Shown here: piece after piece, positions 54,171-64,000 of the stretch | How the letters are laid out: every line of letters begins with the position of its first letter | Numbering within the stretch: the first letter of the stretch is position 1 | DNA from: Metabacillus crassostreae | GTDB lineage: Bacteria; Bacillota; Bacilli; Bacillales; Bacillaceae | Assembly (NCBI RefSeq): GCF_016908395.1 | Contig: NZ_JAFBDU010000002.1 | Span: 186,001 to 250,000, forward strand | Direction of reading: 5' to 3' | DNA length: 64,000 nucleotides | Position numbers and translations under genes: made by a program | Notes under the pieces: generated by a model | The model's database searches: none | The model's input: only the letters and a program-made list of their open reading frames with translations | Told to the model about the DNA's origin: nothing

Positions 54171-56732
54171 TTAACGTTCCTTTATATTCATTATTATACT
54201 CTCAGCCTTAGCTGTTAATATTGATTTTGCATTTTCGCTAACTTCTTTTTTCTTCTGTTTTTGATCTAATTGTTTAATGAATTTTTCTAAAAAGAAAATC
54301 CCCTTTTTATCAGAGCCTTTATCCATATGATGTTGAGCTTGTTTTAACGTATTTTCAAGTTTACGTATAATTGAGCCTTTCAGCTCTCCATTTTCTTCAT
54401 ATATGTCGACTAGATTTGCTAAAGAAGTTAACTCACCAGGCATTATCATATCTGGTTGTGAAACACTTTTCCAATTTGTATCAGAAGCAAAGTAATAGCT
54501 TGGATATGCTGGTTGATTATAACCGACGTTTTGCCAAGCAATACCTGTTCTATATTGTGCATCATGCATTAAAGTATATAATTTACGGTCTGTCACTTCT
54601 GTGCTTAAATAAATTCTAATTGATTGACTATCATCAGTTCGAACAAGCAATTCCTCACGCCAATCTCCAAAAATATCAGCAACTAATGAAGGATTTCCTT
54701 TTGTACCATTATTCGTTTTCGTATTTGAAGCAGTTAGAACTGTTCCTTTTTTCCAATCATCAATTGTTGGTGTTTTATCTCCTGATCCATTCACAATCTG
54801 TGTTGTCATATCACCCGACCATTTTATATTCATATTCGTTCCCGGTGAGCGTGTATCAAGCTTCGTTCCATTAGCTGTCCACAATCCAACAGCCCATGTT
54901 TCTAGCCCACTTTGATCAGGATCAATATCACCTACCATTCCTCTACCAGTATCCCTACCAGTATAGCCACCATAAATGACTTCTCCTGTTGCAGCATCTC
55001 TAAGTGCATAGCCATATGGAGCCCAGCGTCCACCTTCATGAACCATAAATATTTCTAAGCCTTCTCTATTAGGGTCGATATCTGCAACATGTAATGCATC
55101 ACCATGACCTAACCCAGCCGTTACACCTGGTGTTGCACTTTCAGGTGGCATCACATCACTTGAGCTATATAGCAAAGAACCATCATGGTCAATTGTGGAA
55201 GATCCATAAATCACTTCCTGCTTACCATCTCCATCAACATCAGCTGTACTTAAGGAGTGTGCGCCTTGAGTTGTAAGTGAACCAAATTCTTCACTTGTGC
55301 CAAGTCTTCCATGTGGTCCATCATTAAAAGGATTTGTCATTGGTGTCCAGCCACTATCAACGTCCCACTCTTCTTTAAGTTGTTTACCATCCCAACTATA
55401 TGAAACTAGTGTTGCTCTTGTATAATAGCCTCGTGAAAAAATAGCAGATGGTTTCTTACCATCTAAATAAGCTACACCAGCTAAAAAGCGATCGACTCGA
55501 TTACCAGGCTCAATTCGTGACATCGCGTAATCTCCCCACATTAATCCGTCATCATGACGTTCATGTTTATAACGAATAGTTTCCATTTCAGAGCCAGTTT
55601 CTCCATTAAAAACAGTTAAATACTCAGGACCTTTCACAATAAATCCTTCAAAATCTCTTAAATTATTACGGCTACTTCTGCTTGGAGCATATTCATCAAT
55701 AAAATAATCTGCTAAACTTTCAGCATCTTCAGTTGATAACGGGTATTCATATTTCTTTTCAATTCCGAAGGCTTCTTCAAGTGATTCTGGCCAATTACCA
55801 TTTACAACTTCCTCATGATTATGCCAATTCTTAAACATATCAACAACATGGTTATAATAATCTTCACTACTCATTCGATAATCATCTTGATGACTATATC
55901 CTTCTTTTTTATCTTCTTTGAGCATTGTAATAAATTCTTCAGATTTAACGTTTCCTTTTGCATCAAACTTTATTACTTTTGTACCTGGTGCTGTTTTAAA
56001 CATTAATTCAGACTTTCCATCTCCATCAAAATCATATACTAAAAATTGTGTATAATGAGCACCTGAACGGATATTAACTCCAAGGTCAATCCTATACAGC
56101 AATGTCCCATCAAATGTATAGCAATCAATATACGTATTTCCTGTATAACCTTTTTGTGATACATCCTTTGAATTTGTTGGATCCCATTTCACAAAAAACT
56201 CATACTTGCCATCTCCATCAACATCCCCAACACTCATATCATTAGCTGTATAAGAATAAGCTTCACCACTTGGTGTAACACCATCAGAAGGCTTTTTCAA
56301 CTTTAAATCAACATATGTATCTTCCAATGGTGTTGTTTCTGAGCTCTGATCAATTTCCTTACCATTTTCAACAGCAGCTACATAATATTTAGATGTACCT
56401 GTACCATTACTATCTAAAAAGTTCGTACTATCCTCAACTGTTCCAATCTTTTTACCATCACGATAAACATTGAAGTTAACACCAGTTAAACCAGTTTCTG
56501 AATAACCTGACACTTCATCAGCCAAAAGTCTCCAACTTAAAAATGTCCCTTCTGAAGTACTTGCAGCTACAAGACCTCTATCTAAATATTCGAGCTGAAC
56601 AGAACTACCTTGGATGGCATGCTTATTTGTTTGAGATGATCCTGCTAAAGCACTACCTTGCAAACCTGTAAAAAGAAGTGGAGCTGCTAAAGATAAAGTA
56701 ACTAGTTTTTTAGTAATAGATTGTTTCCTCAA
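54171..56732 (-). CDS. Secreted rhamnogalacturonan lyase, PL11
   Basis: An 853-residue secreted lyase of the YesW/YesX type. The signal peptide ends near residue 30 (GSALA). A fibronectin-like N-terminal domain (about 42-130) precedes an eight-bladed propeller rich in calcium-binding DVDGDGK and DFDGDGK motifs. It cleaves the rhamnosyl-galacturonosyl backbone of RG-I. It is longer than the roughly 620-residue YesW: there is an inserted segment (about 265-345) and a C-terminal helical domain (about 770-853) like the FIMAH tail of bacillal secreted enzymes. I prefer the TTG at 56732 after AAGGGTGATG; longer frames start at 56753 or 56774. It stands alone between two terminators. Confidence 0.92.
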   Translation of the reverse strand: MRKQSITKKLVTLSLAAPLLFTGLQGSALAGSSQTNKHAIQGSSVQLEYLDRGLVAASTSEGTFLSWRLLADEVSGYSETGLTGVNFNVYRDGKKIGTVEDSTNFLDSNGTGTSKYYVAAVENGKEIDQSSETTPLEDTYVDLKLKKPSDGVTPSGEAYSYTANDMSVGDVDGDGKYEFFVKWDPTNSKDVSQKGYTGNTYIDCYTFDGTLLYRIDLGVNIRSGAHYTQFLVYDFDGDGKSELMFKTAPGTKVIKFDAKGNVKSEEFITMLKEDKKEGYSHQDDYRMSSEDYYNHVVDMFKNWHNHEEVVNGNWPESLEEAFGIEKKYEYPLSTEDAESLADYFIDEYAPSRSSRNNLRDFEGFIVKGPEYLTVFNGETGSEMETIRYKHERHDDGLMWGDYAMSRIEPGNRVDRFLAGVAYLDGKKPSAIFSRGYYTRATLVSYSWDGKQLKEEWDVDSGWTPMTNPFNDGPHGRLGTSEEFGSLTTQGAHSLSTADVDGDGKQEVIYGSSTIDHDGSLLYSSSDVMPPESATPGVTAGLGHGDALHVADIDPNREGLEIFMVHEGGRWAPYGYALRDAATGEVIYGGYTGRDTGRGMVGDIDPDQSGLETWAVGLWTANGTKLDTRSPGTNMNIKWSGDMTTQIVNGSGDKTPTIDDWKKGTVLTASNTKTNNGTKGNPSLVADIFGDWREELLVRTDDSQSIRIYLSTEVTDRKLYTLMHDAQYRTGIAWQNVGYNQPAYPSYYFASDTNWKSVSQPDMIMPGELTSLANLVDIYEENGELKGSIIRKLENTLKQAQHHMDKGSDKKGIFFLEKFIKQLDQKQKKKEVSENAKSILTAKAESIIMNIKER

Positions 56733-57131
56733 AATTGATTCATCACCCTTCATTAATAGTAGATAAAGTGTCAAAATGCAGTGAGGCCAATATTACTTGA
56801 AATTCTATTTGATCTTAACTAGATTGGTTAGTATATTCATTGCTAGCTATTTAATAAAGTAACTTTCTTAAATAAATTCAAGTACACCAATTGAAACAAG
56901 CTCTCCCGTGGTTATACGTAGGCTCCCTTCTTTACTAGTTTTACTTTTGTAAGCCCTTTCATTAATTAGTGTGATCAAGAACTCATTTCAATTATAAGTA
57001 ATTCATTATCTTAGATACATATAAAAAACCGTTACTTTATATTAAAAATCAGTGTTGTTTTAATAGACTTTTAGTTGCTGGAAAGTTATTGGAAAAAGAA
57101 GGTTTTTCTTTGGATTGTGATTAAGTATAAC

Positions 57132-57235
57132 GACTTTTGACTTGGCTTTCCTCTCGTTTTTGTCCTTCATCGGCTCTATGACGGACTTTTGCTCGGGGCT
57201 TCCTCTCGTTCTTGTCCTTCATTAGCTCTATGACG
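57132..57235. repeat. Two tandem 52-bp repeats
   Basis: Two copies of GACTTTTG...TTCCTCTCGTT...TTGTCCTTCAT...GCTCTATGA lie at about 57132-57181 and 57184-57233, with about ten differences. They are in the 598-bp gap upstream of the lyase gene and downstream of lplD. The gap otherwise (56733-57131) holds nothing I can name beyond a presumed lyase promoter. Confidence 0.75.
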
Positions 57236-57286
57236 ACCTTAACTCATGAATAAAGCGATGCAAAAAAAGTCTTTAACACAAAATAA

Positions 57287-57313
57287 AACAAGGCTCCTTA
57301 ACAGAGCCTTGTT
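57287..57313 (-). terminator. Terminator of the yesO-lplD operon
   Basis: AACAAGGCTC pairs perfectly with GAGCCTTGTT around a 7-nt loop, followed on the minus strand by TTATTTTGTG. It lies 18 bp after the lplD stop. Confidence 0.88.
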
Positions 57314-57330
57314 CCTACCCCTAAACAAAA

Positions 57331-58707
57331 CTATATATCCCAGCCAGCCAAATAACTTTTCGTATTTTCCAGCATCTCATTAAACATTTCCTCTGCGTCT
57401 TCCCTACTTATCGTTGCCAATAGTGGCTCATTAACAAATGTATTAAACGCTAGTTGTTTATCTTTAGTTAATGATGCTTTTAAAATTGATTCTTGATTTA
57501 TAACATGTCTACTAACCATATTATGAATGTCTAATGGTAGTTTCCCTGCAAATACTGGTTGAACAGAGTCGTATTTGAATAAAGCATTTGTTTCAACAAT
57601 TGTTCCAAGCGGCAAGCCTTCAATTTGACCTTTATTTGGATAATTCACATTTGTTACTAAGTCCTCTAAACCTAGAAGGGCGAGAATAATGTTTACTCCT
57701 TCTTCACTTGAATGGACAAGAGTAAGCTCTCTTCTACCTTCTATTAATGCTTCATTATGATTCACTTTTTCTTTTAAATCTTTTTTTCTGAAATCCACAT
57801 GTGTTAGATGAAATTTCCAATCAGCTACTGTTTCTGGATTTTTCAAATATGTTGGTGGCATGAATTCAGCTAAATGGCGATCACCAGCAGCAGCTATTAA
57901 GCTATATTTTTTATATAAGTCGAACTTGACTTTATTGCACGATGAGAAAACACTATTTTTCCATTCTCCTTCTTCTTTTTCAAAGCCAGTTTCGTCATAT
58001 TTTTCTACAAATTGTTTATAGTAAGGCATTAAATCATTGTTTTGGTAGCTAGCTTTATTTATCCATGTGAAATGGTTAATACCTAAAACATTCACTTTAA
58101 TGTCAGAGCGATGCTGCACTTCTTTATCTAGAAATTCTTTTACAACTTCAGCTAGCAAATTCTGTGTTTCAAATACCTCATGACAGCAGCCAAAGGCTTT
58201 GATTTCTGGGAATACCTCATAAAGTGTTCGAGTGCAAAGTGACATTGGGTTTGTATAATTAATAACCCATGCCTTTGGTGCATGTCTTTTAATTGCTTGG
58301 GCTATTTCCACAAACATTGGAATTGTTCTAAGCGCTCTGACAAGACCGCCGGGACCAACTGTATCACCTACAGATTGATACACTCCATATTTTTCAGGTG
58401 TATGAACATCAGAGGCCATTTCCTCAAACGTACCTGGTAAAATAGAAATGATGACAAAATCGCTGTTTGATAATGCTTCTTCCATCGTTGTGACAGCTTC
58501 ATATTTCCAATTACTTTTTGCTTCTTCATGATTTGATATTCTATTTCCTATTTGTGCATTGCGCTTGGCAGCTTCATAATTAATATCATATAAAGCAACA
58601 GTTCCTGAAATTCTACTTTCTAATGCGAGATCATTCATTAAACTTTTTGCCCATCCCTTTGATCCCCCACCAATATAGGCAATTTTAAGTGATTGTAAAT
58701 TAGTCAT
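57331..58707 (-). CDS. lplD: GH4 alpha-galacturonidase LplD
   Basis: A 458-residue GH4 enzyme. The NAD-binding start is IAYIGGGSKGW (residues 9-19). Metal and catalytic motifs include INYTNPMSLC, GCCHEVF and GINHFTW. Sequence order closely follows B. subtilis LplD, an NAD- and Mn-dependent alpha-galacturonidase. It would release galacturonic acid from RG-I oligosaccharides in the cytoplasm. GGGGGA precedes the ATG. It is the last gene of the yesO-yesR-rhgT-yesZ-lplD run, 21 bp after yesZ. Alpha-galactosidases of GH4 are relatives, but the context favours galacturonides. Confidence 0.92.
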   Translation of the reverse strand: MTNLQSLKIAYIGGGSKGWAKSLMNDLALESRISGTVALYDINYEAAKRNAQIGNRISNHEEAKSNWKYEAVTTMEEALSNSDFVIISILPGTFEEMASDVHTPEKYGVYQSVGDTVGPGGLVRALRTIPMFVEIAQAIKRHAPKAWVINYTNPMSLCTRTLYEVFPEIKAFGCCHEVFETQNLLAEVVKEFLDKEVQHRSDIKVNVLGINHFTWINKASYQNNDLMPYYKQFVEKYDETGFEKEEGEWKNSVFSSCNKVKFDLYKKYSLIAAAGDRHLAEFMPPTYLKNPETVADWKFHLTHVDFRKKDLKEKVNHNEALIEGRRELTLVHSSEEGVNIILALLGLEDLVTNVNYPNKGQIEGLPLGTIVETNALFKYDSVQPVFAGKLPLDIHNMVSRHVINQESILKASLTKDKQLAFNTFVNEPLLATISREDAEEMFNEMLENTKSYLAGWDI

Positions 58708-58728
58708 GCAGATCCCCCATGTTCTTCA

Positions 58729-60720
58729 TTAATTTTTTTGAAAAGAAACCACCTTATGTTCATAAGCATTAGCTTCATATATTCCTTTTGGAATGAATTC
58801 ACCAGTAATTCCATCAACAGCATCATGAGGAATTGTAACCGAGCCTCCGTTTCCATCCATATTAACGATTATCCACACAACCTCATTGGATCCTTGCCTT
58901 GGAACAACGATTGTACCTTCTGTAACATCTGTTTTTATTAATACATTCGCTTCTTCAGCATAATGATTTAGACAATTTATTAGGAGCTTTTCACCAGATT
59001 CTGCGGTTGGTAGTGACCCAAGCATGACAACTTTTCCTTTACCTACAGAGTGTTCTGTCATGAATGTCTTACCTTTAGATATCCCTTCACTGATAATACC
59101 GACTGCTTTAGCTTCTTTGGGCTCGAAAATAGCACTCCATAAACTCAGTGGTGCAGCTTTCCCCATGAATTCTCCAGTAGATTCAGTTCCATCCATTGGG
59201 TATGTAAATAATGTTTCAACACCAGCTAGTTGGTCCAACTCGCCTAAAGCTGCGTCTGTATGGATTGTATGATGTTCCGTTCTTCCACCTGTTATAGGAC
59301 CAACAATCCATATTCCACCGCCCTTAACAAAATCCTCTGCTCTTTTTCGATAGTCTTGTGTTACGTTATGAATAAATGGAGTAAATAATAATTTATATCC
59401 CTGTAAGTCTGCTCCTTCTGGAAGAAGATCACGATGGTAACCAGCTTTCACTACTTTTTCGTAAAATTCTACGACTAGTGAACGATAATCTAAGTTTCGA
59501 TGTGGTTCTGTTTTCATGAATGCTTTAGCAATGTCTGAATAGGTTATTGCTACTTCAGCCTGTAATGGTTTTGTCGATAGAATGATAGACTCTATATCTA
59601 TTCTTGCAGCTTCGACTTCCTTTACATTTTCAAAACCAACTGTTGGTTTACCCCATGCACTAATTACCGATCCGTGTGGCTGTTCACAGCCTGTTCGCTG
59701 CTGTCTCCAAAGCCAATAACAAAATGCTTCTCCCCCTAATGCATAGGCAGCAACAGCCTCAGCTTTTAGATAACCATTTGGATGTGGTGCAGCATGACTT
59801 TCAAGTGAAGCACTATATGATGGGCTCGTCTCCATGATCCAAAAATCTCTGTTCTTTTTAAAATTTCTCCATAAATCACAATTGAATAAATAAGCTGCAA
59901 AATTGCTTTGTTCTGCGTATGTATCAAATGAAGCAAAATCTAAATTTTTATATAATCTCTCATTATCAACATGAAAAAAGGTTGTGCTATTGTGAGTAAT
60001 AGGTGCAGTAGAATATTTTCGAATAATTTCAGCCTGCTCATCAGCAAATTCAGCTATTTTTTCATATGAGAAAAGCTGATACATTGTTTTTAAGGATGAA
60101 TTATGAAGAAATGGAGTTGAAATAGGCTGGGGAATTTGATCAAAGCTATGGTAATATTGACTCCAAATATGAGTACCCCAGGCTTCATTCAATCTGTCAA
60201 TTGATTCATATCGGTTTTCTAACCATTCATGCCATAAAGTCTTACAGGTTTCACACATGCATTCACTAACATGACATTTAAATTCATTATCTAGCTGCCA
60301 CCCAATTACACTTGGATGATCTCCTACTGCTTTAGCAATTTCTTCGGTAATAATTGCTGCCTTTTCTCGAAAATATTGATTATTCGTACATATATGTTGT
60401 CTTGAGCCATGAATCATTGTCTTTCCATCTTCATTAACATACATCCGCTCTGGATGGTTATGTGTTAACCAAATTGGAGGTGTGGGAGTTGGTGTACACA
60501 TGACCGTTTCAATTGACTGTTCACTCAATTTCTTGATCATATCTATAAAAAAGGTAACATCAATTTCCCCTTCTTCTTTTTCAATGATTGACCAGGCAAA
60601 CTCACCCATCCTTACTACATTGATGCCAGCTTCAATCATGTATTTTATATCTTCTTCAATTGCTTCCTCATTCCATAATTCAGGATAGTACGCAGCTCCA
60701 TGATATAACTTTTTACTCAT
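58729..60720 (-). CDS. yesZ: GH42 beta-galactosidase, YesZ type
   Basis: A 663-residue cytoplasmic GH42 enzyme of the same length as B. subtilis YesZ. The acid/base is E146 in WQLDNEFKCH and the nucleophile E296 in WIMETSPSYS. Cysteines in CMCETCK bind zinc. It is clearly distinct from GanA at 43229. In this operon it should remove beta-galactose from imported rhamnogalacturonan fragments. TAGGAG precedes the ATG. It lies between the acetylesterase and lplD genes. Confidence 0.93.
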   Translation of the reverse strand: MSKKLYHGAAYYPELWNEEAIEEDIKYMIEAGINVVRMGEFAWSIIEKEEGEIDVTFFIDMIKKLSEQSIETVMCTPTPTPPIWLTHNHPERMYVNEDGKTMIHGSRQHICTNNQYFREKAAIITEEIAKAVGDHPSVIGWQLDNEFKCHVSECMCETCKTLWHEWLENRYESIDRLNEAWGTHIWSQYYHSFDQIPQPISTPFLHNSSLKTMYQLFSYEKIAEFADEQAEIIRKYSTAPITHNSTTFFHVDNERLYKNLDFASFDTYAEQSNFAAYLFNCDLWRNFKKNRDFWIMETSPSYSASLESHAAPHPNGYLKAEAVAAYALGGEAFCYWLWRQQRTGCEQPHGSVISAWGKPTVGFENVKEVEAARIDIESIILSTKPLQAEVAITYSDIAKAFMKTEPHRNLDYRSLVVEFYEKVVKAGYHRDLLPEGADLQGYKLLFTPFIHNVTQDYRKRAEDFVKGGGIWIVGPITGGRTEHHTIHTDAALGELDQLAGVETLFTYPMDGTESTGEFMGKAAPLSLWSAIFEPKEAKAVGIISEGISKGKTFMTEHSVGKGKVVMLGSLPTAESGEKLLINCLNHYAEEANVLIKTDVTEGTIVVPRQGSNEVVWIIVNMDGNGGSVTIPHDAVDGITGEFIPKGIYEANAYEHKVVSFQKN

Positions 60721-60807
60721 ATGAAGGTATCTCCTATTATTAGTTTTTAGTGAGTGTCACTAAGCATTGCAACGGAATATTGCTATCAACAGAGTGACCT
60801 TACTAGA

Positions 60808-61485
60808 TTAAGTCGATAAATACGTAACAAGCGGTAAGTCTAATTCTTTCATTCCTTCCACCACTAATTTTCCTATTTCCCTTGCACCTGTTTCTGAAAA
60901 ATGCGTGTTATCTTCAATTCCATCAGGATAATTCGGATGAGTATTAGGCTCTAGAATTGTAAACAATTTCTTTGAGCCTTCTATGCCAAGCTCTTCATAA
61001 AGAGCTCTTGTTTTTGTCCATAAATCAATGATTGGAACTTCTAGCTTCTCTGCCAATTGAATCATTGCATAAGGATATTCGCCTAATGTATTTTCAAGAC
61101 TACCGGATTGATCAAATTTCCTTCTATGAACAGATGTTAATAAAACAGGATTTGCTCCTTTGTCACGAGCTCCTTTAATATACTCGCTTAAAGAAGATTG
61201 ATAAGTCGTATAAGGATCTGTACCATAGGATTTTTGATCGTTATGTCCAAACTGGATAAACAAATAATCATTTGAATTAATACGGTCTAAAATAGATTGG
61301 AGTCTTCCTTCTTCTATAAAACTATTTGAGCTTCTACCACCCATTGCTTCATTATGAATCCTCACATGGTTATCAAAGAAATGATGGAAAAATTGTCCCC
61401 ATCCTGCCATAGGAGATTCATGAGATGGGCAATTAGCTGCAGTGGAATCTCCTGCTATATAAATCGTATGTTGATTCTGAATCAA
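60808..61485 (-). CDS. rhgT: Rhamnogalacturonan acetylesterase (SGNH hydrolase)
   Basis: A 225-residue SGNH esterase. The catalytic Ser lies in AGDSTAAN (S14), the Gly block in NEAMGGRSS, the Asn block in QFGHNDQKS, and the Asp-His pair in EDNTHFSE. It removes acetyl groups from galacturonic acid in RG-I oligosaccharides, as YesT/RhgT does in B. subtilis. There is no signal peptide, so it acts inside the cell. I place the start at TTG 61485 because AGGAGGAG lies just upstream; a longer frame would read through that site. Confidence 0.9.
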   Translation of the reverse strand: MIQNQHTIYIAGDSTAANCPSHESPMAGWGQFFHHFFDNHVRIHNEAMGGRSSNSFIEEGRLQSILDRINSNDYLFIQFGHNDQKSYGTDPYTTYQSSLSEYIKGARDKGANPVLLTSVHRRKFDQSGSLENTLGEYPYAMIQLAEKLEVPIIDLWTKTRALYEELGIEGSKKLFTILEPNTHPNYPDGIEDNTHFSETGAREIGKLVVEGMKELDLPLVTYLST

Positions 61486-61536
61486 AACTTCTCCTCCTAC
61501 CAATCAATATTTTTTATCATGGCATTTAGTAGAATA

Positions 61537-62571
61537 TTAGTTATATACTTTTTTATTACTTTTTATTAATTCAGCTAGAAATACAAGTGTTAAACCCTGT
61601 CCCCACCCCTGTATACGTTTGTATGGTACGTTTTTATATCCGTCAGCATCATTCATTACGGCTGTTCCTGCTGAAACCTTTGATACTTTTCCATCCTCTT
61701 CAATTTCTCTTAAAATACCATCAATTGATTTTTGGATATATTTATTATACAGAGAACCTCTTGTAAGCAATGCAGCTGCAATCGCTGATGTTCCTGAAAT
61801 TTCACCATAAGAAGACGGATCATCTACAATTGTATGCCATAAACCATCTTCACCTTGCAGCCTAACTAAGGCACTTAATTGATCTCGTAATGAGCAATCA
61901 ATAATCATATAAGAAGGGTCCTGTACTTCAACCAAACTTAATGCTTTTGCCATTGTTAATGCAGCCCATCCATTTCCTCTTGCCCAATAAATTGATGACA
62001 TATGGTTTTTCGCAATATTATCCCACCCATGATAATAAAGATTTGTCACTGGATCCTGCAGAAAATCCTCATGACCATGATATTGTTTAAGTCCATCTCT
62101 GAAATAATCCTCACGATCTAGTAATCTCCCAACTCTTAAAAGAAACAAGCCGGCCATCATCATCGTATCTACCCATGCCTGTTCAGGAAAAACATCTTTT
62201 ACTGAATTCACTGTATGTTGAAAAATTCCATCAGCAAAACGTGGTGCATCATTTTTAAGATATTCTGCCATCTCTTTAATAACATTCAAGTACTTTTCAT
62301 CCTCTGTCACAGAGTAAAGTGTGATTAATGTATGCCCTATTGAAACACCATTAATAGACAACTTTGGTAGACCATCCTCAAGCCATTCATCTACCCATGT
62401 TTTTAATAAATCAATATATTCTTGTTTTTCTGTTGCTTCATAAGCTGCTGCTATTCCATAAAAAGCAACACCACCAGGCCAATCCCAATTAAAATCCATT
62501 TCGAATGTTCTTTTCACCACTTTATCTAGTACTTCCTGAATTTCTAATTCATCAAATTGAAGTTTTGGCAT
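61537..62571 (-). CDS. yesR: GH105 unsaturated rhamnogalacturonyl hydrolase
   Basis: A 344-residue GH105 enzyme, the same length as B. subtilis YesR. The (alpha/alpha)6 barrel has the catalytic Asp in QAWVDTMMMAG (D135), corresponding to D143 of YteR. It hydrates and removes the unsaturated galacturonyl residue that RG lyase leaves on RG-I oligosaccharides. The ATG at 62571 follows GGAGGG; upstream codons overlap the yesO end. It is 22 bp downstream of yesO. Confidence 0.93.
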   Translation of the reverse strand: MPKLQFDELEIQEVLDKVVKRTFEMDFNWDWPGGVAFYGIAAAYEATEKQEYIDLLKTWVDEWLEDGLPKLSINGVSIGHTLITLYSVTEDEKYLNVIKEMAEYLKNDAPRFADGIFQHTVNSVKDVFPEQAWVDTMMMAGLFLLRVGRLLDREDYFRDGLKQYHGHEDFLQDPVTNLYYHGWDNIAKNHMSSIYWARGNGWAALTMAKALSLVEVQDPSYMIIDCSLRDQLSALVRLQGEDGLWHTIVDDPSSYGEISGTSAIAAALLTRGSLYNKYIQKSIDGILREIEEDGKVSKVSAGTAVMNDADGYKNVPYKRIQGWGQGLTLVFLAELIKSNKKVYN

Positions 62572-62593
62572 GTCATTTCCCTCCATTTTTGTT

Positions 62594-63994
<1,401 letters not shown>

Positions 63995-64000
63995 TTAATT

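Noticed and set aside
56910-56926. Possible AraR operator (GGTTATACGTAGGCTC) upstream of the PL11 gene
   Set aside because: Only the central TACGTA fits; both outer halves are poor and no promoter is aligned with it.
57331-58707. GH4 alpha-galactosidase (MelA) or alpha-glucosidase
   Set aside because: Overall sequence order and the RG-I operon context match LplD-type alpha-galacturonidase better.

Overview
The window is about 64 kb of AT-rich chromosomal DNA from a Gram-positive, low-GC bacterium of the Bacillaceae. The evidence is strong AGGAGG-type ribosome sites, frequent TTG and GTG starts, TTGACA-17-TATAAT promoters, catabolite-response (cre) sites, AraR operators, and gene neighbourhoods that match Bacillus subtilis operons (ara, rha, lut, gan, yes/lpl). 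A chemoreceptor suggests motility. Almost every gene lies on the minus strand and serves one purpose: taking apart the hairy regions of plant pectin (rhamnogalacturonan I with its arabinan and galactan side chains) and arabinose-containing glycans. I see no rRNA, tRNA, CRISPR array, phage gene or transposase.

Layout. (1) 1-14.7 kb, arabinose/arabinan: the start of araB, three GH43 enzymes, abfA (GH51), the araNPQ importer, a DUF624 protein, a HAD phosphatase, araM and the repressor gene araR. (2) 15.1-23.3 kb: a methyl-accepting chemotaxis protein, then a GH127 beta-L-arabinofuranosidase and a GH27 probable beta-L-arabinopyranosidase, each next to an AraC-type regulator. (3) 23.5-28.5 kb: a 1086-residue multidomain endo-arabinanase with an LPNTA wall-sorting signal, divergent from a secreted GH43-CBM13 arabinanase. 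(4) 28.9-39.2 kb: rhamnose catabolism (rhaA, rhaB, rhaEW, two regulators) joined to lutABC for lactate oxidation. (5) 39.6-50.2 kb: a second LPNTA-anchored enzyme (GH53 galactanase), then ganA, ganQ, ganP, ganS and ganR. (6) 50.4-53.8 kb: a small membrane protein, a MocR-type regulator divergent from a LysE-type exporter, and a DJ-1/PfpI-family gene with an AraR-type promoter. (7) 54.2-63.9 kb: a secreted PL11 rhamnogalacturonan lyase and an operon for intracellular RG-I oligosaccharide breakdown (yesO, yesR, rhgT, yesZ, lplD homologues).

How it works together (partly inference). Wall-anchored and secreted arabinanases, galactanase and RG lyase cut the polymer at the surface. Three binding-protein importers (AraN, GanS, YesO) take up oligosaccharides; no ATPase gene is present, so a shared MsmX-like ATPase elsewhere is implied. 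Cytoplasmic GH43, GH51, GH127, GH27, GH42, GH105, GH4 and esterase enzymes release arabinose, galactose, rhamnose and galacturonic acid. Rhamnose-derived lactaldehyde is oxidised to lactate by RhaEW and then to pyruvate by LutABC. AraR operators and cre sites recur at promoters across the window and also precede the DJ-1/PfpI gene.

The most unusual points are the shared C-terminal surface-anchor module on two unrelated LPNTA enzymes, the repeated AraR promoter design that extends to a DJ-1/PfpI gene, the rha-lut coupling with a shared upstream A-rich motif, stem-loops that separate binding-protein genes from permease genes, and a family of 350-bp elements with 15-bp terminal inverted repeats.
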